A DNA stretch of 64,000 bases, from the NCBI GenBank assembly GCA_963810905.1, contig CAWEPG010000019.1, positions 1 to 64,000 of the forward strand, in the 5' to 3' direction. Of the stretch, positions 1 to 8,709 are shown piece by piece. The position numbers and the translations under genes are program-made. This DNA comes from CAWBAT01 sp963810905. Its GTDB lineage: Bacteria > Acidobacteriota > Terriglobia > Versatilivoradales > Versatilivoraceae. Positions within the stretch are counted from its first letter, which is position 1. Every line of letters starts with the position of its first letter. The notes under the pieces were generated by a model. That model made no database searches and had not been told where the DNA came from. It worked only from the letters and a program-made list of their open reading frames with translations.

Positions 1-2
1 GA

Positions 3-1078
3 TCAGCAGCAGCAGCGGAGCGTTTCGGATATCAATTGACCTTTTTCCGGATCGGAGTTGACCCAAAGCCCGCCAACCCTTCGCGCTGGGCGGTGCGGGA
101 TCTTTTCATGACGCACTTCGCAATCACGGATATTTCAGGGAAGAAATATCATTTTGTTGAACGAATGAATCGTGCGGGCGTTGGCTGGGCAGGAGCCTCG
201 ACCGAGCAGTATCATGTTTGGAATCAGGGTTGGGAAGTCCGATTGGATGAGCAAGGGGATCACCATCTCGTTGCCCGTAATGATCCAATCAGTATTGATC
301 TGATTTTTCTCCAGGTAAACCCCTCAGTGCGGCATGGAAAAAATGGGTTCAGCCAGAAGGGCGGACAGAGCGGTAACGCATCCCTGTACTATTCTCTGAC
401 TCGTATGCCGACTTCGGGTCATTGAGTTTCGAGGGAAGAAGCTACTCGGTCCAGGGACTGAGTTGGATGGATCACGAATTTGGAACCAGTTTCCTCGAGG
501 AGGGGCAGGCCGGATGGGATTGGTTCTCAATTCAACTGGAAGATGGGACGGATTTGATGCTTTTTCAATTACGGAAAGCCGATGGCCGCGATTCGCGTTC
601 CAGTGGGACTTGGGTGGATGTTTCTGGACATGCGACTCCTCTCCAAATGCGTGACTTTGAGATGAAAGGGACGCAACTCTGGCAGTCGGACCAGAGTGGC
701 GCCCAATACCCTACAAAGTGGGAGATTCAGTGCGCTCCGCTCAGGCTAAATCTAACTGTGCAACCGACTGTCTTCAATCAGGAACTCCGAACGAAGGAAT
801 CTACCGGAGTCAACTATTGGGAGGGCGCAGTTGAAATCACCGGCACTCGAGAGGGAAGACCTGTGAAGGGTCGAGGGTATCTTGAAATGACCGGCTACGG
901 GGGACAAGTGATGAGCCGGTTATTAGGCATTAATTTCACTCCGTTTAGATCATTCGTACCGCAAGCATTCGATAGGATCCAGCTGGGAAGCAACACGTGC
1001 CGGCCAGACTCCAAACACGAGGCCGATCAAGACCGAGACGGTCAATCCTGTGATGACTGCCCAAAGGGGAATCGTTGA
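3..1078 (+). CDS. AttH/CrtC-like lipocalin-domain protein, 5' truncated by window edge, one frameshift
   Basis: The reading frame is open from base 3 with no start (…ERFGYQLTFFRIGV), so the gene begins outside the window. The protein shows the layout of the CrtC/AttH lipocalin family: an FRIG strand, a GWAGA segment, HGKNGFSQKG, YYSLTRM, then WMDHEFG and a C-terminal lipocalin half ending GRGYLEMTGYGG. The frame changes once by -1 between about 405 and 419; G-S-L-S-F-E-G continues the protein in the second frame. Family members are periplasmic or exported lipid-related proteins, often encoded beside MacB/FtsX-type permeases, as here, though here the permeases face it. The natural C-terminus is probably near 945, because the last 130 bases overlap the convergent permease gene and no longer look like the family. 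Family assignment is confident; substrate unknown. Confidence 0.75.
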
Positions 1079-2211
1079 GGGAAGATTCGGGAGGAGGAAC
1101 ATCAGGAGGACACTGGTGAATAATGATAAAACAATTCCTACAATCCCACCACAAACGGTCAGGGTCATGGCCTCGAACAGGAACTGAGTTACGATATCGT
1201 TCCGCCTCGCCCCAATGGCCTTGCGAATCCCAATCTCACGGGTTCTTTCCGTCACGCTGACGAGCATAATATTCATGACGCCTATGCCCCCGACTAACAG
1301 ACCGACCCCAGAAATGGCAATGGCGATCAATCCGATCCCAGCCGTGATGCTGTCAAACTGGTGAATGGTCTTTTCCGCAGTGCCGATATCAAAATTATTT
1401 GCCTCGTTGTATTTGACATTCCGCTGGCGGCGTAAGATTGCCTCAACCTGATCGATTGCTTGCTTTAGTTTCCCGGGATAGGCCTGCATGACGATAAAGA
1501 AATCCTCTACCCGATTGGTCAATTTTGTTCCCGTACGAAACGGAATGAGGACAGCGTTGTCATCCCAATTATCTCCGAAAATACTTCCCTTTCTTTTTTC
1601 AAGTACCCCGATGACTTCATAGGGCCTGCCCCCAAGGATCACTTGATTGCCGACAATCTGCAAACGGTTGGGAAACAAGGCATCTACCACATTGGCTCCG
1701 ATGACCATGACATCGCGACGATGCAAGTCATCGACTTCATTGACATAACGGCCACTCCGCATAATCGCGTTGTCTAAGGTGGCGCAATTCGAGGAAACAG
1801 CCTCGAGATTAGCTTGTTTATAGGTATTCCCGCCAAATGTCATCGTCCTATCGAAGCGCCAAAGAAAAAGCTTGTACCCCACTTCTTTGACGGCCGGGCT
1901 TCTTTGCGGATGGCTTCGACGTCGCCTAAGTTCAAAGACTTCCGGGTTAATTCCTTGCGGTCACGCGGACCCAATTGAAATCCGGTTGTTAAATGAAATG
2001 CCCAGAGGTTGTTGACGCCGTACTCTTCGATCAGATTAACAATGTTTTGACGCATTCCTGTGAGAATGGAAGCCACCACGATCACCGTCATGACGCCGAT
2101 GACAATCCCAAGCAACGTCAAGAAGCTTCGGAATTTATTGGCCCAGAGGTTGCCGAGCGCCATTCGGATGTTTTCGATGGGCACACCTTGTTGAAAGTGA
2201 ATGGGTCGCAT
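950..2211 (-). CDS. ABC transporter permease, MacB/FtsX family (one frameshift)
   Basis: The N-terminal part (2211 to about 1890) has the MacB permease start: a cytoplasmic stretch IENIRMALGNLWANKFRS, then a transmembrane segment LTLLGIVIGVMTVIVVASIL. After a frameshift near 1890 the periplasmic MacB_PCD domain continues (VVDALFPNRLQIVG), followed by the FtsX domain with three transmembrane helices (SGVGLLVGGIGVMNIMLVSV, the ERTREIGIRKAIGAR loop, two more helices) and the typical end ARVASQLDPIECLRYE. The start lies 3 bases after the stop of the upstream permease gene, so the two form one transcript. Such permeases use transmembrane mechanochemistry to move lipids, peptides or drugs out of the inner membrane, and need an ATPase that is not in this window. 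Confidence 0.85.
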
Positions 2212-2214
2212 GTT

Positions 2215-3460
2215 CTAATTCTTCGTCAACGCAATGATGGGATCGAGTCTTGATGCTTTATACGCAGGATAAATCCCAAAGATCATTCCGATTCCTCCGG
2301 AGACACGTCAGCGAGAGCAGAATATACGGGATGGTGATCGTCATGGGAATCGGAGTGGCAATTTCCACTACCCACGAAAGCCCGGCGGCAAGAAGTAATC
2401 CCAACAAGCCACCTACCGAGGCCAGAGTCGAAGATTCAATCAGGAACTGGGTCAGGATTTGGTTTTTCCTGGCCCCGACCGCCTTCCGCAATCCGATTTC
2501 ATAGGTTCGCTCGGTAACACTCACCAGCATGATATTCATCACCACGATTCCGCCCACCAATAGAGAGATGAGCGTCACTGGAGTGACCACCATGGCAATG
2601 GTTCCTGTAAATTGACCTACTTGCTTGTCGATTTGCCCGGTGTCCACGGTGGAAAAGGTGTCTTCCTGATTGGGTTTCAGTCCGCGCCGCGCTCGCAAGA
2701 GTACTCTGACTTCATCAATGGTTGTTTGAAACGATTCGCGATCTGAAGCGCTTCCTCGTATTCCAAAATCGTTTTGTTTCCCGAAGATTTGACGATGGAG
2801 CGTCAGGGGGATGTAAATCCGGTTATCCATGGATTGACCAAACATCGAACCCAACTTCTCCAGAACTCCGATAATGGTCATCTCTGCGTTCTGAATTCGC
2901 AGAGTCTTTCCGATAGGATCCACATTTGGGTAGAACTTATCCTTGATGTCTTGCCCGATGACACAGAGCGGCATGGAATGCTCAACTTCATAAGGGAGCA
3001 AAGAAGCGTCCCTCCGAGAGATCCATATTCGTGATATCGACCATTTCGGCGGATGACCCGTAAATGGTAGTGTCAAACATTTCCTCCCCTTCGTGCTTGA
3101 GATCGGCTTTGGCTTTTGTTTCGCCACCGACATCAACACAAGAGCGGCAATTTCCTGGACGAAACGGAGTTCTTCCAGTCTCGATTTCCTTGTTCCTTTT
3201 TAGCATTTTTTCCCATTCTTCCTGGCTAAGCTCTCCTACCCATTCGCCCAGGTAATATAAAAAGTATTGGCGCCCAATTCTTTGTTGACGCGAGTCAGAA
3301 CATAAGTGTTTAGCCCACTGATGGAGGCCCCGACTAAAACGACCGAAGCGACCCCAATGATGATGCCAATGAGGGTTAGGAACGAGCGAAGCTTGTGGGA
3401 AAAAATCGACTGCAAGGCGATCCTCGTTGCATCCAGGAAAAAATAGAACAAGTTCTTCAT
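2215..3460 (-). pseudogene. ABC transporter permease, MacB/FtsX family (at least three frameshifts)
   Basis: The N-terminus is MKNLFYFFLDATRIALQS followed by HKLRSFLTLIGIIIGVASVV, a MacB-type first helix. The periplasmic domain continues in other frames (GEWVGELSQEEWEKMLKRNKE; VEHSMPLCVIGQDIKDKF; LGSMFGQSMDNRIYIPLTL). The FtsX core follows (LLVGGIVVMNIMLVSVTERT, EIGLRKAVGARKNQILTQFL). The true end, GGIGMIFGIYPAYKASRLDP, is in yet another frame and stops at 2215. Breaks are near 3255, 3000 and 2330. All conserved blocks survive in order, so the frame breaks look like sequence errors, though real decay is possible. Next to and upstream of the second permease; no ATPase gene accompanies the pair. 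Confidence 0.75.
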
Positions 3461-3599
3461 CAGGCACCCGGGTGTTTCAGTCGTTATGTGAATTGAAAGA
3501 AATGAGACCCAAAGTGGGTAGTCTGTTTGGCATATCTCAAATTGTGAATTTACCTGTCAACCGTTCTACCAACAAGGGGCCGCTTGTTAGAAATACGGC

Positions 3600-4748
3600 T
3601 TAAGGCGACAAATGGTTCGATGCAAATGAAGGCTTGGATTGGAAGGAGTTGATGGCCTCCTGGAATTCATCGAGCACCCATGTTTCGGGCTCGGTCGAGG
3701 CGGCTCGCATCAATTCAGGCAATGAATCGGGATTGCCGATTTCCGACAGAGCCCAGGCCGCATGGGATCGAACAAGTGGCGCGTTGTGTGTTAACGATTT
3801 TTCCAATACGTCACAAGCCAAGGGGTCGTGGCTGTTTCCGAGTGCGACGGCGACGTTGCGCAAGAAACCAGCATATCGGGCACGTCTTACCGGACTGTGG
3901 CGAAAACGTTCTTTAAATTCGGATTCAGTCATCTCCATTAGATCGAGTAAAACAGGCACATGATTCCCTGGGTTCGGATAAAAATCCTTCTCCGTTGAGG
4001 GCGTTGCAAAGCGATTCCAAGGGCAGACGTCCTGGCAATCGTCACAGCCAAAAATTCGAGAGCCAATCATCGATCGAAGTTCACGGGGAATCGGGCCACG
4101 AAGTTCAATCGTGAGATAGGAAATGCATAAACGGGCGTCTACGACATAAGGGGCCACAATGGCTTTTGTCGGGCAACAGTCGATGCATCGCCGGCAACTG
4201 CCACAATAATTCCGGCTTTCTACGTCGTAGTCGAGTTTTAGACTAATAAGAATCTCTCCTAAGAAAACCCATGATCCGCGATCGCGCGTGATCACATTGG
4301 AGTGTTTGCCGATCCAGCCAAGTCCACTCTTGTGAGCCCAAGCCTTGTCCATGAGCGGACCGGTATCCGAATAGTAGAGGCCTTCCACTGAGGGGTTACA
4401 TTCTCTGATCCATTCCCACAACTGTTTCAAGCGATTGTTCATGACCTGATGATAGTCACGTCCCCAGGCGTAGCGAGAGATCTTGCCATGGTGACTATTT
4501 TCAGAATGAGACAGCGGGGTGTAGTAATTCATTGCCAAAGCGATGACCGACTGTACTTTAGGAAGGACTCTTGCGGGATCGACCCGTTTGTCAGGGTAAC
4601 GGTTCATCCATTCCATCTCACCGGCTCGTCCTGCGGCAAGCCAGGATTGGAGGCCATTCCGCTCGTCGAGCCGTTCGGCCGCGCTAATCCCTACCTTTGA
4701 AAATCCTATGTCGAGAGCTTTCGCCTTGATTTCTTGCGTGAGAGACAT
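3600..4748 (-). CDS. queG: Epoxyqueuosine reductase QueG
   Basis: 382 residues, normal length for a QueG with a C-terminal HEAT-like extension. QueG is a cytoplasmic cobalamin and iron-sulfur enzyme that reduces epoxyqueuosine to queuosine in tRNA, the last step of the modification. Visible signatures are the N-terminal KVGISAAERLDERNGLQSWL region, RDYHQVMN, KSGLGWIGKHSN, and two ferredoxin-like clusters, CGSCRRCIDCCP (about residue 180) and GCDDCQDVCPWNRF (about 235). Two HEAT-type repeats follow (RNVAVALGNSHDP; RSHAAWALSEIGNPDSL), which contact tRNA in known QueG structures. It is the last gene of the minus-strand series after xerC, from which an 87-bp palindromic repeat separates it. queE of the same pathway lies at 45 kb. 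Confidence 0.95.
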   Translation of the reverse strand: MSLTQEIKAKALDIGFSKVGISAAERLDERNGLQSWLAAGRAGEMEWMNRYPDKRVDPARVLPKVQSVIALAMNYYTPLSHSENSHHGKISRYAWGRDYHQVMNNRLKQLWEWIRECNPSVEGLYYSDTGPLMDKAWAHKSGLGWIGKHSNVITRDRGSWVFLGEILISLKLDYDVESRNYCGSCRRCIDCCPTKAIVAPYVVDARLCISYLTIELRGPIPRELRSMIGSRIFGCDDCQDVCPWNRFATPSTEKDFYPNPGNHVPVLLDLMEMTESEFKERFRHSPVRRARYAGFLRNVAVALGNSHDPLACDVLEKSLTHNAPLVRSHAAWALSEIGNPDSLPELMRAASTEPETWVLDEFQEAINSFQSKPSFASNHLSP

Positions 4749-4797
4749 GGAAAGAGATTACTTAGTACTAGGATTCATTGATACGATCATGAATCCT

Positions 4798-4884
4798 ACC
4801 CACCCCTGAGGGCTAAAGCCCTCTTCCCCTCCCAAGAGGGGACTCGTCTTAATTCCCCTCCATTGGAGGGGCGTAGGGGTGGGT
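4798..4884. repeat. 87-bp nested-hairpin intergenic repeat with 10-bp terminal inverted repeats
   Basis: Between queG and xerC. Ends are ACCCACCCCT (4798-4807) and its exact reverse complement (4875-4884). Inside sit three perfect small hairpins: GAGGGC-TAAA-GCCCTC (4808-4823), CCCCTC-CCAA-GAGGGG (4826-4841) and CCCCTCC-ATT-GGAGGGG (4855-4871). This form resembles REP/MITE-type palindromic elements. Only one copy is in the window, so repetitiveness in the genome is inferred from form only. Confidence 0.7.
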
Positions 4885-4964
4885 TCATTCAGAAAAGCTA
4901 GAAAGCCAAACTGAAAACATTAGTGCCAGTGCAAAACAGAATATTCAGCATATAGAAGAATTCC

Positions 4965-5882
4965 CTACGCTTTTGGATGTGCCTTGTCATACTGCTCCAT
5001 CAAATGACCGATCGAAAGATGAGTATATTTTTGAGTGGTAGACAAGCTTTTGTGACCGAGCAACTCTTGAATGGAACGGAGGTCGGCCCCTGAATTCAGT
5101 AAGTGGGTCGCGAACGAATGGCGAATTCCATGCGGGCTGATCTTTTGAGCTAGCCCGGATGTCCGTACATATTTATCCACCATGCGAGCGATGGAGCGTG
5201 TTGTCAAACGCGTTCCGACATGGCTCAAGAAGAGTGGCGACTTCTCCTCTGTAATACGGCTTCTGAAGAAGCTCCGCCGAGCCTGCAAATAGGTCTCCAG
5301 GGCGGAATGGCAATGGCGGCCAAAGGGTACAATCCTTTCCTTCTTGCCTTTCCCTCTCACCAAAATAAGATCTTCCTTAAAATTGATGTCTTCCAGATTC
5401 ATTCCCGCGCACTCGCTGACCCGAATCCCACAGGCGTAGAGTAGTTCTAAAATGGACCGATCTCGGAGTCCCATTGGCGTGCTTAAATCGGGGGATTCGA
5501 TCAATCGTACACAGTCGTCGACGGAGAGATATCCGGGGATTTTCTTGGGCACTTTCGGGAGCCGGATCAGCTTTGCAGGGTTTTGTTCCAATGCGCCTTC
5601 TTTACAGAGAAACTTGCAGAAAGAGCGGATTGCCGAGATCTTGCGAGACTTGGACGAGTTCTCGATTTCTTGAGAGTGTAAATGAACCAGGTATTCAAGA
5701 ATGAGATGATGGTCGATTTGTTCGATCGTGCAGGAGCTAAGATTACCCTCATGGCTAGGTGGGGTCAGGTATTCCTGAAACTGCGAAAGATCACTCACAT
5801 AGTTCCTCACGGTATGTCCTGAGGCGTTCTTCAGGCGTAAATAATCTTCAAATCGGCTAATCCATTCAACGAATGAAGGCAT
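4965..5882 (-). CDS. xerC: Tyrosine recombinase XerC/XerD family
   Basis: 305 residues, the usual Xer length. The N-terminal SAM-like core-binding domain (residues 1-100, HTVRNYVSDLSQFQEYL) precedes the catalytic domain, with R154 in YACGIRVSECAG, K178 in the RGKGKKERIVP beta-hairpin, H251-x-x-R254 in SPHGIRHSFATHLL, H277 in LLGHKSL and nucleophile Y286 in TTQKYTHLS. The full catalytic set is present. Xer recombinases resolve chromosome dimers at dif near the terminus together with FtsK. Position after topA and trmFO on one strand matches the topA-trmFO-xerC order common in several phyla, which favours XerC over a phage or integron integrase. No dif-like site was recognised nearby. Confidence 0.92.
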   Translation of the reverse strand: MPSFVEWISRFEDYLRLKNASGHTVRNYVSDLSQFQEYLTPPSHEGNLSSCTIEQIDHHLILEYLVHLHSQEIENSSKSRKISAIRSFCKFLCKEGALEQNPAKLIRLPKVPKKIPGYLSVDDCVRLIESPDLSTPMGLRDRSILELLYACGIRVSECAGMNLEDINFKEDLILVRGKGKKERIVPFGRHCHSALETYLQARRSFFRSRITEEKSPLFLSHVGTRLTTRSIARMVDKYVRTSGLAQKISPHGIRHSFATHLLNSGADLRSIQELLGHKSLSTTQKYTHLSIGHLMEQYDKAHPKA

Positions 5883-5971
5883 GATACGAGTTCCTAGAAG
5901 CGTTGGTTCGTTGTTCCTACAATAATATCACTTTAAAGAGAGGATGACCGTTCCCTGTGCGATGGGGGTTG

Positions 5972-7337
5972 CTATCCATTCTGCCCCATGCTTCTAATTG
6001 AAAAGGTGTCGTTCAAACTCTGAGTGAAATCATCCATGTCCGCTAACGCCCTTTTGGTTTGTATAGAGGTGTTTTTCCATTTTACCCATCTTTCTTGCGG
6101 GTAATGGCAGTTCAGGAGGAGGCATGATCCCAAAATTGATATTCTCCGGTTGAAAGTCCTGGGGGTCGGCAGAAACCAGATAATTGATGAGAGAACCAAT
6201 GGCTGTCGGATCGGGGAGGTACGCGAAGGGGTTCGCCTGCAGCCAGCAGGCTGGCGTTGACACCGGCGATCAGTCCCGTTGCGATGCATTCGACATAGCC
6301 TTCCACTCCTGAGATCTGTCCGGCAAAAAAATACTCGCGGATCCTTTCTCGCCTGCAAAGTGGGGTCGAGAAGTTTGGGAGCATTAATAAAGGTGTTTCG
6401 ATGAATTTGTCCCAGTCGTACAAATCGGGCATTTTCAAGCCCTGGGATCAATCGAAAGACTTTTTCCTGTTCGCCAAAGCGTAAGTGATTTTGAAAGCCG
6501 ACCAGATTGTAACTGTCAGCCCGCAAATTCTCCTGCCTGAGCTGAAGAACAGCATAAGGTCTTTTCCCGGTTCTGGGATCGTGCAGGCCCACCGGCTTCA
6601 TTGGGCCAAAGCGCAAAGTATCGACGCCTCGACGCGCCATCTCTTCGATCGGAAGGCAAGCCTCAAAGTAGGCGGCGCTTTCGCAGCCGTGCAACGGAAC
6701 AGATTCAGCCCGAATGAGGGCCTCATAAAACGCCAGGTATTCTTCTTTGTTGAATGGGCAGTTGACAAAATCCGCCTCCCCTTTGTCATAGCGAGATGCC
6801 CGATAGACTTTCGTATAATCGATGGTGTCGGCGTCCACGATGGGGCTGATGGCATCATAAAAATAGAGATGGCTTTCGCCGGCAAATTCGCTGATCGAGC
6901 GGGAAAGCCGTTCCGAGGTGAGGGGGCCCGTGGCAATTATTGAAATGGGTCCTTGCGGGATCGCGCCGATCTCCTCGCGAAGGATTTCGATGCCCTCGCA
7001 CTCGGGCGAGGCATTCCGTCACGGCAGCCGCGAACCGTTCCCGATCTACAGAAAGCGAGGCTCCGCTAGGAACCCGGTGCTTGTATGCCAGGCGTATCAG
7101 CAAGGAATCCAGCTTTTTCAACTCTTCCTTCAAGAGCCAGGGAGCGCTCCCTTCTTGGTCAGACTTAAAGGAATTGCTGCAGACGATTTCGGCTAATTGG
7201 TCGGTCTTATGAGCCGGCGTGGGGTTTATCGGGCGCATTTCATAAAGTTGGACCTTGAAGCCGCGCTGGGCGATCTGCCAAGCGGCCTCGCACCCGGCCA
7301 GTCCACCACCGATGACGAGTATGGGATCATTTTTCAC
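5972..7337 (-). pseudogene. trmFO: tRNA (m5U54) methyltransferase TrmFO, multiple frameshifts
   Basis: TrmFO is a folate- and FAD-dependent enzyme that methylates U54 in the T-loop of tRNA. The N-terminus has the FAD-binding motif VIGGGLAGCEAAWQIAQRG and the family blocks YEMRPINPTPAHKTDQLAE and VCSNSFKSDQEGSAPWLLKE. After a break near 6950 the protein resumes with DADTIDYTKVYRASRYDKGE, FEACLPIEEMARRGVDTLRF and RADSYNLVGFQNHLRFGEQE. Further breaks near 6420, 6330 and 6260 precede YFFAGQISGVEGYVECIATG, LRVPP/NPFAYLPD and FQPENINFGIMPPPELPLPA. Another shift is needed to reach the likely end SMGQNG at 5972. Every conserved block is present in order over roughly the expected length (about 440 residues), so the gene is probably intact in the organism. 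Confidence 0.88.
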
Positions 7338-7932
7338 AGGATTTAGTTTAGCATCAATTTCCGAGGGATCAAAAACCTACCCATGCAGCTCATGATCTTC
7401 TATTGAGCCGCCGTTATAGCCGGGACCGTTGGCCCCGACAACAGGCCTGGAGGCAAGTGGCCTGGAGATTGGATATTTCCGCTGCCCTGAAAGGGCAAGA
7501 GAAATTAGCCCAGGGCAGAGTGGAGGGCGAAGCCCGGAGCGGCGCCCTGGGTCACAGGCCACCCACGAAAGGGCACCCTGAAGGGGTGCAACACACCTCT
7601 CGTCCTGATTGTAGTGCCCTTTCAGGGCGGCGATGATCCATTGGGATCGCAACCCAGGGCGGCGCTACGGGCTTCGCCCTCCACTCTGCCCTGGGCTAGA
7701 TTGTGGCGGCCCTTCAGGCCGCTGGATGTCTGAAGGACTTCGAAAGCACCGCTTCGTCATCCTATTTTTAAATTAAGAAACAAAACTATAGTGTCCTCAA
7801 CATGGGCTTAGAAGTCAGTGCCGTTACTGAATCCGGGGTGACAACAAATTCTTAATCTCCAGATAACATGCCTGGAGGCCTGTTGCTACGATGTTGTGTG
7901 GAGACAGGCGTCCACGCCTAATGCGGGCAGAG
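7338..7932. other. 595-bp gene-free interval holding a large palindromic element
   Basis: Between trmFO and a small membrane-protein gene. Apart from the palindromic element at about 7440-7727, I see no credible coding region, tRNA or recognised regulatory RNA. Open frames inside it follow the palindrome and have no family features. Confidence 0.6.
7440..7727. repeat. Large imperfect inverted-repeat element (46-bp arms, hairpin-rich)
   Basis: The left arm at 7507-7552 and the right arm at 7652-7697 are inverted copies. The first 29 bp (from AGCCCAGGGCAGAGTGGAGG on) match perfectly, the remainder with a few differences. Between and outside the arms are small hairpins: GCCCT-GAA-AGGGC near 7482, GCACCC-TGAAG-GGGTGC near 7572, GCCCT-TTC-AGGGC near 7616 and GCGGCC-CTTCAG-GGCCGC-like near 7705. 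The whole can fold into one long rod. It resembles abundant GC-rich palindromic intergenic repeats of some soil bacteria. Copy number cannot be judged from one copy. Confidence 0.75.
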
Positions 7933-8159
7933 TTAGAGAGTACCGAGGTACAGGCCAATCAGGACAAACGCTGCCTCGACCGCAAGCACCTTCCAGTACG
8001 TTCCCGGATTATCTTTCCGGGTCACCCGACTCCCCACGTCAGATTCAACAGGTTTCCCGAAAATAGTTGGTAGAGAACAAAAGCGAGGAAGATTAAATAC
8101 GCCACGAACGGATAAGTCCGACCCGTAATCGTGAGTAAAAATGCAGGTGAAGAATGCAT
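7933..8159 (-). CDS. Small two-helix membrane protein, unknown function (one-base deletion)
   Basis: Reading the minus strand from an ATG at 8159 gives MHSSPAFLLTITGRTYPFVA, a hydrophobic helix YLIFLAFVLYQLF, LLNLTW, a basic loop GSRVTRKDNPGTYWK and a second helix VLAVEAAFVLIGLYLGTL, then a stop at 7933: 75 residues. The frame holds only if one base is missing in the run of four C (plus strand) at 8032-8035, turning TGG-GG into TGG-GGG. The continuous membrane-protein character on both sides supports one gene. No family recognised. It lies 40 bases after the next small membrane-protein gene, so the two are probably cotranscribed, between topA and trmFO. Confidence 0.55.
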
Positions 8160-8199
8160 CGATCGAATGCTCCAGCGGGAATCTGATCGGCCCGATTTT

Positions 8200-8442
8200 T
8201 CACTTCGTCAGTCTCTTGTAAACTCGCTTCATGGCGAAGAGGATTGCGAAGATAGTAGCCATATTGACCAGTCCCCCTCCTACCAAAATTTGATAGGGGA
8301 CTCGGTGAGCGTAGCCCAAGGCATTAACCATGATCAATAAATAGGTGCCCAACCCGATCCAGAGCATGCGGATTTTTCGGACGTCTGCATTTCTATCAAA
8401 ACTCGACGAGACATTACTGAATCCAATCTGTTTTTTGTCCAC
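8200..8442 (-). CDS. Small membrane protein, unknown function
   Basis: 80 residues from a GTG start at 8442, with GAGGAG eight bases upstream. Two predicted transmembrane segments (MLWIGLGTYLLIMVNALGY and ILVGGGLVNMATIFAILFAM) follow a polar N-terminus, and the tail is basic (KRVYKRLTK), suggesting both ends are cytoplasmic. I do not recognise the family. Downstream on the same strand is another small membrane protein, suggesting a two-gene unit. The 267 bp between this gene and the end of topA hold nothing I can support. Confidence 0.6.
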   Translation of the reverse strand: MDKKQIGFSNVSSSFDRNADVRKIRMLWIGLGTYLLIMVNALGYAHRVPYQILVGGGLVNMATIFAILFAMKRVYKRLTK

Positions 8443-8709
8443 GTGTATCTCCTCGCGCTCTCTGTCGATATCATTGGGGGCACCTCTGAGGCCATCTTCC
8501 CTTTGTCATCGGAAATAGGGTTAGATCTTATTATTTAAAATGGAATCAGATTTCACGGGATTAATTTTAGCATCAAGGCCAATGGAATTGGAACATACGC
8601 ATGAGTGGGCACGTGGAAGAAGTGAACGTGCCGCAGGGGTTTCCCCTGAGGTATGGCTTAAGAGATACTCCAGAAAGTCTTAACTGGAATTCGATTTGGG
8701 AGGAATCGC

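Noticed and set aside
413..425. Programmed frameshift in the lipocalin gene
   Set aside because: No slippery heptamer or downstream pseudoknot; the same kind of break occurs in many unrelated genes here.
7377..7652. A 91-codon open frame inside the palindromic element, and its plus-strand counterpart
   Set aside because: Composition follows the inverted repeat, and the product has only repeat-derived Pro/Arg/Gly-rich sequence.
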